A stretch of DNA of 64,000 bases from Maribacter dokdonensis DSW-8 (GTDB lineage: Bacteria > Bacteroidota > Bacteroidia > Flavobacteriales > Flavobacteriaceae). The position numbers and the translations under genes were made by a program. Shown piece after piece: positions 44,730-53,733 of this stretch. The stretch spans positions 62,001 to 126,000 of the forward strand of contig NZ_LDPE01000007.1 of assembly GCF_001447995.1 (NCBI RefSeq), read 5' to 3'. How positions within the stretch are numbered: the stretch's first letter is position 1; every line of letters begins with the position of its first letter. A model generated the notes under the pieces. The model saw only the letters and a list, made by a program, of their open reading frames with translations, had not been told where the DNA came from and did not search any database.

Positions 44730-47510
44730 ATGAAAAAAACAATCTTATTTATTATGCTGTGTTTGTTTTGTTTAACAAAACAGCACGCACAAGATTTTGA
44801 ATTTAAATCTGATCAAATTGATCTAAAATACGAAAGGTTCATATTACCTAATGGTTTAACCTTGTTGGTGCATGAAGACCATAAGGCACCAATTGCTGCA
44901 GTGAACGTATGGTATCATGTAGGTTCTAAGAACGAGAAACCAGGTAAAAGTGGATTTGCACATTTATTTGAGCATTTAATGTTTAACGGTAGTGAGAATT
45001 ATAACGATGATTATTTTCAAGCTTTGGAGAGAATAGGGGGTACCGATCTAAATGGAACAACAAATACTGACCGTACCAACTACTTTCAAAATGTACCGGT
45101 TGCGGCCTTAGATCAAGTACTGTTTTTAGAGTCTGATAGAATGGGACACCTTTTAGGGGCAATTGACCAAGAAAGGTTAGATGAACAACGTGGTGTTGTT
45201 CAAAATGAAAAAAGACAAGGAGAAAATCAACCCTATGGTAAGCAATGGGATCTTTTAACCAAGGCGATGTACCCTAAAGGGCATCCGTATTCATGGACCG
45301 TTATTGGTGAAATGGAAGATTTAAATGCAGCTTCGCTTGAAGATGTACAAGAGTGGTTCAAGTCTTATTACGGTGCGGCTAATGCCGTAGTAGCTGTTGC
45401 AGGAGATATTAATCCTCAAGAGGTGTATAATAAAGTGTTGAATTATTTTGGCGATATACCTTCTGGGCCAACAATAGCTAGACAAGAAGTGAATATTCCT
45501 TTAAAAAGTTCAGACACCTATCAAGTTTATGAAGACAGAGTGCCAGAAGCTAGAATTTTATTTAGTTGGAATACGCCAGAATTTGGCAATAAAGAAGACA
45601 TTCATTTTGATCTAATCTCTTCTATATTGACAAGTGGTAAAAACTCTAGATTGTACAAAAGATTGGTATATGATGAGCAAGTTGCTAGTTCTGTGGTTTC
45701 TTTTCAAGCTTCAAATGAAATTGCAAGTGAATTTATCACTTGGGCAAATGTAAAGCCAGAGGGAGATATTGATAGGGTTCAACAGATTATGGAAGAAGAG
45801 TTAGCCAAATTAATTGAAGAAGGACCTACCGAAAGTGAACTTAAAAGGGTAAAAGCGGCTTATTTTTCAAGTTTTATAAAAGGTTTGGAGCGTATTGGCG
45901 GCTTTGGTGGAGTATCAGATATTCTAGCATCTAATCAAACTTATTTTGATGATGCAGCTTATTATAAAACCGTGTTGCAATATGTTGAAAATGCTACTGT
46001 ACTGGATATTCAGAATACAACTAAAAAGTGGCTTACTAGGGGTAAACATATTCTACTTTGTAAACCATTTCCGGAATATACCATTACTAAAAGTACTGTA
46101 GATCGCAGCAAATTGCCAGAAGTAGGAGAAGCTAAAAGTTCTCAATTTCCAGCCTTACAAAGAGATAAATTATCTAACGGTCTTAATATAGTACTTGCAA
46201 AAAGAACCGGTGTACCTACCGTTGTCATGAATTTAATGTTTAATGCAGGATATAAAACCGATTATCTTTCAAGTCCGGGTACTGCTGCTTTGGCTATGGA
46301 TTTATTGGATGAAGGAACTAAAGATTTAAATTCTTTAGAAATAAACGAGAAACTTCAATTATTAGGGGCAAGTCTTTACACGTACTCCAGTCAAGATAAT
46401 TCTAATATTTATCTTAATACTCTGAAACCAAGTTTAGATGCTAGTATTGATTTATTTGCCGATGTTGTTTTGAATCCTGCTTTCCCAGAAAAGGAATTTG
46501 ATCGTTTAAAGGATGAACAATTAAACAGAATACAGCAAGAGAAATCTCAACCTATTTCCATGGCACTGAGGGTGATGAACAAGTATTTATATGGTGAAGG
46601 TCATCCTTATAGTAATCCATACACAGGTACAGGTTATACGGAGACGGTTTCTAAGCTCTCAAAAGATGATGTGCAAAAGTTCTACGCTACGTGGATAAGA
46701 CCTAACAATGCAACTTTGGTAGTTACTGGTGATATAGAAATGAAAGATTTAAAATTGAAGTTAGAAAAGGCTTTAGGAAAATGGAAAAAGGCAGATGTAC
46801 CTAATATTACGTTTACCACACCAAAAGTAAATTCGAAAAATACACTTTATTTAATGGATAGGCCAGAGTCTGAGCAATCAGTGATTTTGGCAGGACATTT
46901 AACTGAAAAATACGGAGATGTCTCTCAAATTGCATTAGAGCAGATGGTCAGTATTCTGGGTGGTGATTTCACATCTAGAATTAATATGAATTTAAGGGAA
47001 GATAAACATTGGGCTTATGGAGCTAGTGGTTTTGTTATGGGCGCTAAAGCTGAAAGACCGTTTATAATGTACGCACCTGTGCAAACTGATAAATCTGCTG
47101 AATCCGTTACAGAATTGCGAAAAGAGATATCTGAGTTTATTTCTACACGACCGGTAACAAAGGAAGAATTGGAAAAAGTGAAGACCAATCAAATTTTAAG
47201 TCTGCCCGGTCAATGGGAGACTAATAGCTCTGTAAACCAGTCTATAACAAATTTGGTCAATTATGGTTTGCCAGATGATTATTATCAAAAATATGATGCC
47301 AATGTACGTAACCTTTCATTGCAAGAAGTGAGAGATGTGAGTAAAAAAGTGGTTAAACCAGAAGCTGTAAATTGGTTTATGGTAGGCGATAGGGCAAAAA
47401 TTGCGGACAAATTAGATGAATTGGGTTTTGATGCCATTATTGAAATAGATGCCGATGGTAACCCTAAAAAACCAGCTATAAAGGAGGTGAAGCCTGAGAT
47501 TAAAAATTAA
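44730..47510 (+). CDS. Exported M16-family zinc peptidase (double-domain, pitrilysin/PqqL-like)
   Basis: The 926-residue protein has a signal peptide (MKKTILFIMLCLFCLTKQHAQ) and two M16 halves. The N-terminal half holds the inverse zinc motif HLFEH (H78-H82) and the downstream glutamate in VVQNEKRQGENQP. The C-terminal half (from about residue 480, QRDKLSNGLNIVLAKRTGVPTVVMNLMFNAGYKTD) lacks HxxEH and is the usual inactive partner domain, which closes the substrate chamber. It probably degrades exported peptides in the periplasm. It is monocistronic and ends at a clear terminator. Confidence 0.93.
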   Translation: MKKTILFIMLCLFCLTKQHAQDFEFKSDQIDLKYERFILPNGLTLLVHEDHKAPIAAVNVWYHVGSKNEKPGKSGFAHLFEHLMFNGSENYNDDYFQALERIGGTDLNGTTNTDRTNYFQNVPVAALDQVLFLESDRMGHLLGAIDQERLDEQRGVVQNEKRQGENQPYGKQWDLLTKAMYPKGHPYSWTVIGEMEDLNAASLEDVQEWFKSYYGAANAVVAVAGDINPQEVYNKVLNYFGDIPSGPTIARQEVNIPLKSSDTYQVYEDRVPEARILFSWNTPEFGNKEDIHFDLISSILTSGKNSRLYKRLVYDEQVASSVVSFQASNEIASEFITWANVKPEGDIDRVQQIMEEELAKLIEEGPTESELKRVKAAYFSSFIKGLERIGGFGGVSDILASNQTYFDDAAYYKTVLQYVENATVLDIQNTTKKWLTRGKHILLCKPFPEYTITKSTVDRSKLPEVGEAKSSQFPALQRDKLSNGLNIVLAKRTGVPTVVMNLMFNAGYKTDYLSSPGTAALAMDLLDEGTKDLNSLEINEKLQLLGASLYTYSSQDNSNIYLNTLKPSLDASIDLFADVVLNPAFPEKEFDRLKDEQLNRIQQEKSQPISMALRVMNKYLYGEGHPYSNPYTGTGYTETVSKLSKDDVQKFYATWIRPNNATLVVTGDIEMKDLKLKLEKALGKWKKADVPNITFTTPKVNSKNTLYLMDRPESEQSVILAGHLTEKYGDVSQIALEQMVSILGGDFTSRINMNLREDKHWAYGASGFVMGAKAERPFIMYAPVQTDKSAESVTELRKEISEFISTRPVTKEELEKVKTNQILSLPGQWETNSSVNQSITNLVNYGLPDDYYQKYDANVRNLSLQEVRDVSKKVVKPEAVNWFMVGDRAKIADKLDELGFDAIIEIDADGNPKKPAIKEVKPEIKN

Positions 47511-47529
47511 AGTTGAACACATAAAATAT

Positions 47530-47565
47530 AAATAGTCCCATTTTAAATGGGACTATTTTATTTTA
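47530..47565. terminator. Terminator between the M16 peptidase and the fused E1 gene
   Basis: AAATAGTCCCATTT (47530-47543) pairs perfectly with AAATGGGACTATTT (47545-47558) around a single base and is followed by T-rich sequence. It probably works in both directions, as the E1 gene ends at 47580. Confidence 0.9.
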
Positions 47566-47579
47566 TGATCGTATTGATT

Positions 47580-49991
47580 TTATCTCAATTTAGGATAATC
47601 GTCTGGGTGGACTTCATGCATAATGCTATACACCTTTTCGAAAATATCTTCTCTATTGGGTTTGGAGAAATAATCCCCATCTGAACCATATGCAGGTCTA
47701 TGAGCTTTTGCGCTTAAAGTTTGTGGTGCACTGTCCAAGTATTTAAATGCCCCTTGTCTTTCTATAATTTCATTTAGCAAGTAAGCAGAGCATCCTCCAG
47801 GAACATCTTCATCTATGACCAAAAGTCTATTCGTCTTTTTAACACTTTCTAAAACCTCCATTTCAATATCAAAAGGTAATAAGGTCTGCGCATCTATAAC
47901 TTCTGCATCAATACCAACCTCTATTAATTCTTTTGCTGCTTTTTCAACAATTCGTAGTGTGGAACCGTACGATACCAGTGTTATGTCTTTTCCTTCCTTT
48001 AATGTTTCAACCTTACCGATCGGGGTACAGAATTCACCTAAGTTCTTTGGTTTCTTTTCTTTTAACCTATAGCCGTTAAGACTTTCAATGACTAAGGCAG
48101 GCTCATCACTTTTTAAAAGGGTATTGTAAAAACCGGCAGCTTGTGTCATGTTTCTAGGCGCTAAAATATACATGCCTCGTAACAAATGAATCAATCCGCC
48201 CATTTCTGATCCAGAATGCCATATCCCCTCTAATCGGTGACCTCTTGTTCTTATAATTAGCGGTGCTTTTTGTTTTCCGGCAGTTCTGTAAAGTAATGAA
48301 GCCAAATCATCTGTAAGCGTTGCCAGTGCATAAAATATATAATCTAAATACTGTATTTCTGCAATGGGTCTTAGTCCTCTAAGGGCCATTCCTATTCCTT
48401 GCCCAATAATGGTGGTTTCACGTATACCGGTATCTGCAACACGTATTTTGCCATACTTTTGCTGCATTCCTTCTAGCCCCTGGTTTACATCTCCAATTGC
48501 TCCAGTATCTTCACCAAAGATTAGTGTATTTGGGTATTTTTCAAATAATTTGTCAAAATTGTCACGTAAAATTACCCTGCCGTCAACTAGCTCTGAATCG
48601 TCATTGTAACTTGGGTTTATTGCGGTAATGTTACTTGCTTTACTATCATTTTCACTGTAAAGGTGAGAACTATACTTTTCTTGAGCTTCTGCCAAGAAAT
48701 TGGTAGTCCAATTAATTAAATCTTGCTTTTCGGGTGTATTCTCACCAATTAAATAACGCAGGGATTTTCTTGCGGTAATGGCTAAGTCTTTACGAACAGG
48801 TTCTTCCGTGGCAATTAAATCGTTCTTTAATTTATTCAAGAAGTTTTTGTTCGGACTTGTAGCAGCAACTTTATCAATTAAATTGACCAATATTGTTTTA
48901 TTGGAAAGCAAGGTTTTTAAATACTCGTCCCAAGCTTCTTTTTTTGCTTCACGAACAGTACGCTTAATTCTTTTTTCAATAGTTGCCAGTTCTTCTGTTG
49001 TGGCAATACCAGACTCTAAAATCCATTCTTTAAAGCGTTTGTTGCAATCATGGTCACGTTCCCATTCTAATCGCTCATTGTCTTTGTAACGTTCATGGGA
49101 TCCAGATGTAGAGTGTCCCTGAGGTTGTGTTAATTCTTTTACGTGAATTAAAACAGGTACGTGCTCTTGTCTGGCAATATCGGCAGCATTTTCATAAGCA
49201 TGCATAAGGGCGGTATAGTCCCAGCCATTAACTTTTAAAATTTCATAACCGCTATTGTCCTCTGTTCTTTGAAATCCTGAGAGTATTTCAGATATATCTT
49301 CTTTAGTAGTATGAAACTTTGCAGGTACTGATATACCGTATTCATCATCCCATATACTTATGACCATTGGTACTTGTAATACACCTGCAGCATTTATAGT
49401 TTCAAAGAACATGCCTTCGCTTGTACTTGCATTACCTATGGTACCCCAAGCTATCTCATTTCCATTAACGGAGAATTTTGCACTATCTAGTCCCTTTTGA
49501 TTTCTATAAACTTTTGATGCTTGTGCCAAACCTAATAGACGTGGCATTTGTCCAGCGGTACAAGAGATATCTGCACTACTGTTTTTTTGTTTGGTCAAAT
49601 CTTTCCAACTACCATCGGCATTTAAGCTGTGGGTAAGAAAGTGTCCGCCCATCTGCCTTCCCGCGCTCATAGGTTCTTTTTCTATATCGGTAGTGGCATA
49701 AAGGGCGTGAAAAAACTCCTTGGGATGTAAAAGACCCAACGCCATCATAAACGTTTGATCTCTATAATAACCACTTCTAAAATCTCCGTTTTTAAAAGAT
49801 CTGGCCATGGCAAGTTGTGGAAGTTCTTTACCGTCACCAAAAATCCCGAATTTGGCTTTACCGGTAAGCACTTCCTTTCTTCCCAATAAACTACAGGTTC
49901 TGCTTAAAAAAGCAATTTCATAGTCATTGATAATTTGTTCTTTGAAATCTTCGAAAGAAATATCATTACTGGTTTTAGAAGAAACATCCAT
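47580..49991 (-). CDS. 2-oxoacid dehydrogenase E1 component, fused alpha and beta subunits (branched-chain type likely)
   Basis: The 803-residue chain contains an E1-alpha-like half (about 20-390, with ISCTAGQMPRLLGLAQA and a ThDP region near 186-221) and an E1-beta-like half (about 455-803, with LIFGEDTGAIGDVNQGLEGM, RVADTGIRETTIIGQGIGMALRGLRPIAEIQYLDYIFYA and VPGGCSAYLLNEI). Such fusions are common in Bacteroidota and are usually assigned to branched-chain or pyruvate-type dehydrogenases; the substrate is not decided. E2 and E3 are not in the window. The usual ThDP/Mg motif GDG...NNGY appears as GNA...DDEY (residues 186-218), an odd swap. A strong promoter motif lies just upstream. Confidence 0.85.
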   Translation of the reverse strand: MDVSSKTSNDISFEDFKEQIINDYEIAFLSRTCSLLGRKEVLTGKAKFGIFGDGKELPQLAMARSFKNGDFRSGYYRDQTFMMALGLLHPKEFFHALYATTDIEKEPMSAGRQMGGHFLTHSLNADGSWKDLTKQKNSSADISCTAGQMPRLLGLAQASKVYRNQKGLDSAKFSVNGNEIAWGTIGNASTSEGMFFETINAAGVLQVPMVISIWDDEYGISVPAKFHTTKEDISEILSGFQRTEDNSGYEILKVNGWDYTALMHAYENAADIARQEHVPVLIHVKELTQPQGHSTSGSHERYKDNERLEWERDHDCNKRFKEWILESGIATTEELATIEKRIKRTVREAKKEAWDEYLKTLLSNKTILVNLIDKVAATSPNKNFLNKLKNDLIATEEPVRKDLAITARKSLRYLIGENTPEKQDLINWTTNFLAEAQEKYSSHLYSENDSKASNITAINPSYNDDSELVDGRVILRDNFDKLFEKYPNTLIFGEDTGAIGDVNQGLEGMQQKYGKIRVADTGIRETTIIGQGIGMALRGLRPIAEIQYLDYIFYALATLTDDLASLLYRTAGKQKAPLIIRTRGHRLEGIWHSGSEMGGLIHLLRGMYILAPRNMTQAAGFYNTLLKSDEPALVIESLNGYRLKEKKPKNLGEFCTPIGKVETLKEGKDITLVSYGSTLRIVEKAAKELIEVGIDAEVIDAQTLLPFDIEMEVLESVKKTNRLLVIDEDVPGGCSAYLLNEIIERQGAFKYLDSAPQTLSAKAHRPAYGSDGDYFSKPNREDIFEKVYSIMHEVHPDDYPKLR

Positions 49992-50009
49992 GTATTAAAC
50001 GTGTTTATA

Positions 50010-50040
50010 CAAAATTACCGAATCAAGTACTTTCTAGCAA
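50010..50040 (-). promoter_or_regulatory. Putative promoter of the fused E1 gene
   Basis: On the reverse strand TTG (50040-50038), a 20-bp spacer and TAATTTTG (50017-50010) match the flavobacterial consensus, 18 bp before the ATG at 49991. It is one of the two best promoter matches in the window. Confidence 0.6.
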
Positions 50041-50148
50041 CGCTCTTACCAGTTAATTTATTCCATATTTTTCAACAAATTTGATATTTTTTTAAAAATA
50101 TCTTAATTTATTGTAAAAATTCTACGGACCGTATTAGAAATTCTTAGT

Positions 50149-52998
50149 TTAAAACCATTTTCTTGTGAAAAGCCCTGTTAAGGTTTTTGGACTTACGGTA
50201 ATGATGAATCTTATTTTTTCACCATAATTTGGTTGAGACACTTCCCATCCGTTGTTGGAGTATACTGGTAGGTAAAGTTCAAAGTAGTCGGTAACCAAAT
50301 TTAATCTGACACCAGAATCATAAACGAATTTACCGTCAAAATCCCTGTTTTTTACTAAACCGGCATCACCATAAAGCTCAATCCATTTCCAAAGATTAAA
50401 GCTTCCGTTCATGGTTGCCATCCAATCATTTGAAAAACGGTATCGTTGATCTAAGAAAGATTTAAATCCCCCTTCTGCGATAATAATTTGCTGACTATAA
50501 ATACCTGAGTCCTCTGATCTTCCTAAATATCCGTAATCAAACAAGTAATCTGTTGGGCGATCTAAGGCAAAACTGAAAAAGTCCGTTTGGGTTTTATTAC
50601 TTAAAAATTTACCGGCAAAAAATCTAAGATTTAACTGTCTGTTATTCTCAAATAATTTTCGGTATTCATATTCAAATGATAGTTTACTGAAATTTCCTGC
50701 TAGCTGAAAATCTAAAAACCATGATTTGTAATCCAGTATTCCATTGTCCCTATTGATGTATCTAGCATTAAACACACTATAATCTGGGTTTTCTGGATCG
50801 TTGGCCAAATTCTGTAAAGAAGGGTCAAAGTCCCTTAAAATATTTACATACCTAAATGAAAGAAACTCTCTTTTGTTCGATAAGAGATCAGCTGGTCTAA
50901 ATCCAAAACTTAAAGACGGAGTTATAGATGTGTATCTGGAATTTTCATTGAAATGGGAGGTAGATGCACCAATACCGTAGTTTGCTACATATAATCCACT
51001 TTTACTTAAGTACTTTCTGTAGTTGAATTTTCCATAGCCTACAAAGGCTTTTTCCCTAAAGGAATAAGACGGGGCAAAGTCATAGACAAAGGGTCTCTCA
51101 AGCAAGGTTTTGTTATAAAGTCGCATACCCGGTACCCAGCCATCATACACGTTAAAATTTAATATGGGAACATAGAATACCTGGTTGTAATATGGATTCT
51201 CAGCATCTTTAAAAAAGGTAAACTTTAGCTTTTTGTTGCTTGATAAAAAGCCTTTAAGTGATTTCCAATTATCTCGCTGGTTAAACTCAGGAATCTTTTG
51301 GTCATAATTAAGAACAAGTCTATCTTCTTGATTATTGGGTATGCTAAAGGTTTCTTCTAATTCTATATCTTTAAACCAATATTCTGATATTACGGAATCT
51401 TTCTTTAAACCAAAAACAGAAATAGGCACGTTGGTTCCTTCCTTGTTCTTAAGGGTAATATGTAGGGAGTCTGCTTCCTTTTTTACTTTCTTGATCTTGA
51501 AATCTATCTTACGATCTGTAGAAACATAATCATTAAAAAACCAATTGATATCAACGTCGGTTGATCGTTTTAAAATAGACTCAAAATCATGAACTTTGAC
51601 GTTATTTAACTTAAAATACTTGAAGAAGGTTTTTATACTTTCATCAACATGTTCTTTGCCTATATAATCCGCTAAATATGCTAATCCTAGACCTGCCTTG
51701 TATTTATTGGCAATTTTTTGATTGAATTTTATTAAAGAATCATTAGAGGTTTCTAATGCCTGATCTAAATTTTTACGAGCAGTTAAATTATAAAGAAAAG
51801 AATATTGGTCGTTAAAATCCATTTTGGCCAGTTCAAAACTTCTAAAGCCCCATATTTTAGAAAGTTTGCCCATGAGCTTTTGGTCTGGGTAATATTGCTC
51901 TACAAAGGCAATCATTAAATAGTTGGCTATGGCGCTGTTCAACCACTGTTCTTTACGTGGGTTTAAGAACATAGTCTCTTTTAAAATACTATTGATGGCC
52001 GTTTTCAAGAATTTCATTTCAAATTGAAATTGTTCTTCATACGGTCTAATGAAAGAGGGGAGTTGGTTTATACCGTAAAGCGGATTTTTGTTATAATCCA
52101 GCTCGCTAACCAATATCTTTTCATGAGGGTAGTCACCAAGATTGTTATGTATAAAATTGGCAACCTTGTTAATGGATAGCCCTTGACCTATTGGACTGTA
52201 TCTTGGTGCTCTAAAATCCGTTAGGAACGTCATGTATGGCGTTCTGTGTGTTATAAAGTTTTTTTGTGGGTTTAGAATGATTTCACCACCACGTTGCAGA
52301 TTACCTTTTAATTGGGCAAATTGACCATTTGGAAAAGAGGATTCTGATGTTATATCAAAGTTTGAAGCTAAAAAAAGACTATCTGGAAATTTAAAATTTA
52401 TGACCGTATTGGTCACGTCCATATATAAATCCTCAATGTTCTTATTTGAGTAAAGGTGCCATTTGCCATCATAAACCGCAGGTGTTAGGTACCAATCTTT
52501 TAGATAGTAATCTCCCTTATTATCATAACCATACGGAGTGTACTTATTTGGTGGTAACTTCACTTTATAAGTGATATGGATTTTGGTAGACTCGCCAGGT
52601 GGTAGAATATCTTTTAAGGTGACCTTTACTATATCTTTACCTTCCGTACGGCTCCATTCAAGTCCATTATAGGTTTCGTCGACTACACTTGTAATTGTAG
52701 TTTTACCGCGTTCATCTGCTTTTGCCAAATGAAGCGATTTTTTGAATTCTTGAGCAAACCTCTTTGCTAATGCTGTGTTTTTATCTGAATAGGCATTTGC
52801 CCAATCGTTGAAATATATAACACCTAAATTATAGTTAGATTTATTGAAATAGGTGAATTCTTGCTTAATATCCAACTCTTTGGTATACTCGTTTAAACTA
52901 ACTGTAAGGTTAGTGTTATACTGAGCATAACCAATAGTAATGTTGGTTACTAAGAGAATAATACAGTAAAGGAAAAAGGATTGAAAGTTACGTACCAA
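50149..52998 (-). CDS. Pseudo-M1 peptidase-like protein fused to a C-terminal outer-membrane beta-barrel
   Basis: The 949-residue exported protein (hydrophobic N-terminus with cleavage near YAQ, residue 26) has an M1-like N-terminal part: a beta domain (about 30-260) and a thermolysin-like region. Aligned on the anchor WLNSAIANYL (352-361), the HExxH position reads KTAIN (332-336), the third-ligand Glu is Ser, and the GxMEN loop reads GINQL, so no zinc or peptidase activity is expected. From about residue 590 the sequence alternates in barrel fashion (VFYVPILNFNVYDGWVPGMRLYN) and ends in Phe (TRKWF), the outer-membrane sorting signature. Its function is unknown; peptide or glycan binding, or secretion, are possibilities. 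The LOG protein is next upstream. Confidence 0.78.
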   Translation of the reverse strand: MVRNFQSFFLYCIILLVTNITIGYAQYNTNLTVSLNEYTKELDIKQEFTYFNKSNYNLGVIYFNDWANAYSDKNTALAKRFAQEFKKSLHLAKADERGKTTITSVVDETYNGLEWSRTEGKDIVKVTLKDILPPGESTKIHITYKVKLPPNKYTPYGYDNKGDYYLKDWYLTPAVYDGKWHLYSNKNIEDLYMDVTNTVINFKFPDSLFLASNFDITSESSFPNGQFAQLKGNLQRGGEIILNPQKNFITHRTPYMTFLTDFRAPRYSPIGQGLSINKVANFIHNNLGDYPHEKILVSELDYNKNPLYGINQLPSFIRPYEEQFQFEMKFLKTAINSILKETMFLNPRKEQWLNSAIANYLMIAFVEQYYPDQKLMGKLSKIWGFRSFELAKMDFNDQYSFLYNLTARKNLDQALETSNDSLIKFNQKIANKYKAGLGLAYLADYIGKEHVDESIKTFFKYFKLNNVKVHDFESILKRSTDVDINWFFNDYVSTDRKIDFKIKKVKKEADSLHITLKNKEGTNVPISVFGLKKDSVISEYWFKDIELEETFSIPNNQEDRLVLNYDQKIPEFNQRDNWKSLKGFLSSNKKLKFTFFKDAENPYYNQVFYVPILNFNVYDGWVPGMRLYNKTLLERPFVYDFAPSYSFREKAFVGYGKFNYRKYLSKSGLYVANYGIGASTSHFNENSRYTSITPSLSFGFRPADLLSNKREFLSFRYVNILRDFDPSLQNLANDPENPDYSVFNARYINRDNGILDYKSWFLDFQLAGNFSKLSFEYEYRKLFENNRQLNLRFFAGKFLSNKTQTDFFSFALDRPTDYLFDYGYLGRSEDSGIYSQQIIIAEGGFKSFLDQRYRFSNDWMATMNGSFNLWKWIELYGDAGLVKNRDFDGKFVYDSGVRLNLVTDYFELYLPVYSNNGWEVSQPNYGEKIRFIITVSPKTLTGLFTRKWF

Positions 52999-53006
52999 GG
53001 CTTAGA

Positions 53007-53693
53007 TTAAAAATTAGGACTCATGCTGTGCCCTTTGTAAAAGGAATCGATTATTTCAACTACTTCTTCTTCTGTATCTACTATTTTGATAAGGTTTAAA
53101 TCTTCCGGACTTATATTGCCCATCTTCAACATGGTGCCTTTAACCCAGTCCATAAGACCTGTCCAGAATTCACTGCCAACCAATATGATCGGGAACTTAC
53201 CAATTTTATGTGTTTGTATTAACGTTATTGCTTCAAAAAGCTCATCTAAAGTTCCAAAGCCACCTGGCATTACCACAAAACCTTGAGAATATTTTACGAA
53301 CATTACTTTCCTTACGAAGAAGTAATCAAAATCCAAGCTTTTATCATTGTCGATATAGGGATTGTCATGCTGTTCAAAAGGAAGGTCTATGTTCAGACCC
53401 ACAGAAGTTCCACCGGCAAGATTTGCACCTCTGTTACCCGCTTCCATAATACCAGGGCCACCACCAGTAATTACACCATAGCCAGCTTCTGCTATACTTT
53501 TTGCAATAGAAACCGCCAATTTGTAGTAAGGGTCTTCTTCTTTGGTTCTGGCAGAACCAAAAATAGATACACATGGGCCAATCTTGCTCATACGCTCAAA
53601 ACCATTTACAAACTCTCCCATTATCTTAAAAATGGCCCAAGAGTCATTGGTTTTTATTTCATTCCAGCCTTTGTGATGTTTTTCTGATCTCAT
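53007..53693 (-). CDS. LOG-family protein (TIGR00730; nucleoside-5'-monophosphate phosphoribohydrolase-like)
   Basis: The 228-residue Rossmann protein has the LOG signatures GGGPGIMEAGNRGA (77-90) and PGGFGTLDE (143-151), which form the ribosyl-phosphate site of cytokinin-activating LOG enzymes. Bacterial homologues cleave the N-glycosidic bond of AMP or cytokinin nucleotides, or are uncharacterised. The N-terminus is longer than minimal LOG, with the block WAIFKIMGEFVNGFERM seen in many bacterial forms. It lies 8 bp upstream of the pseudo-M1 gene. Confidence 0.88.
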   Translation of the reverse strand: MRSEKHHKGWNEIKTNDSWAIFKIMGEFVNGFERMSKIGPCVSIFGSARTKEEDPYYKLAVSIAKSIAEAGYGVITGGGPGIMEAGNRGANLAGGTSVGLNIDLPFEQHDNPYIDNDKSLDFDYFFVRKVMFVKYSQGFVVMPGGFGTLDELFEAITLIQTHKIGKFPIILVGSEFWTGLMDWVKGTMLKMGNISPEDLNLIKIVDTEEEVVEIIDSFYKGHSMSPNF

Positions 53694-53733
53694 TCGTTTA
53701 TATATTCTTTTAGATAATTTTTTTATCTATTTA

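Noticed and set aside
53283..53687. A 134-codon open frame antisense to the LOG gene
   Set aside because: Fully covered by a strongly conserved gene; composition typical of an antisense shadow.
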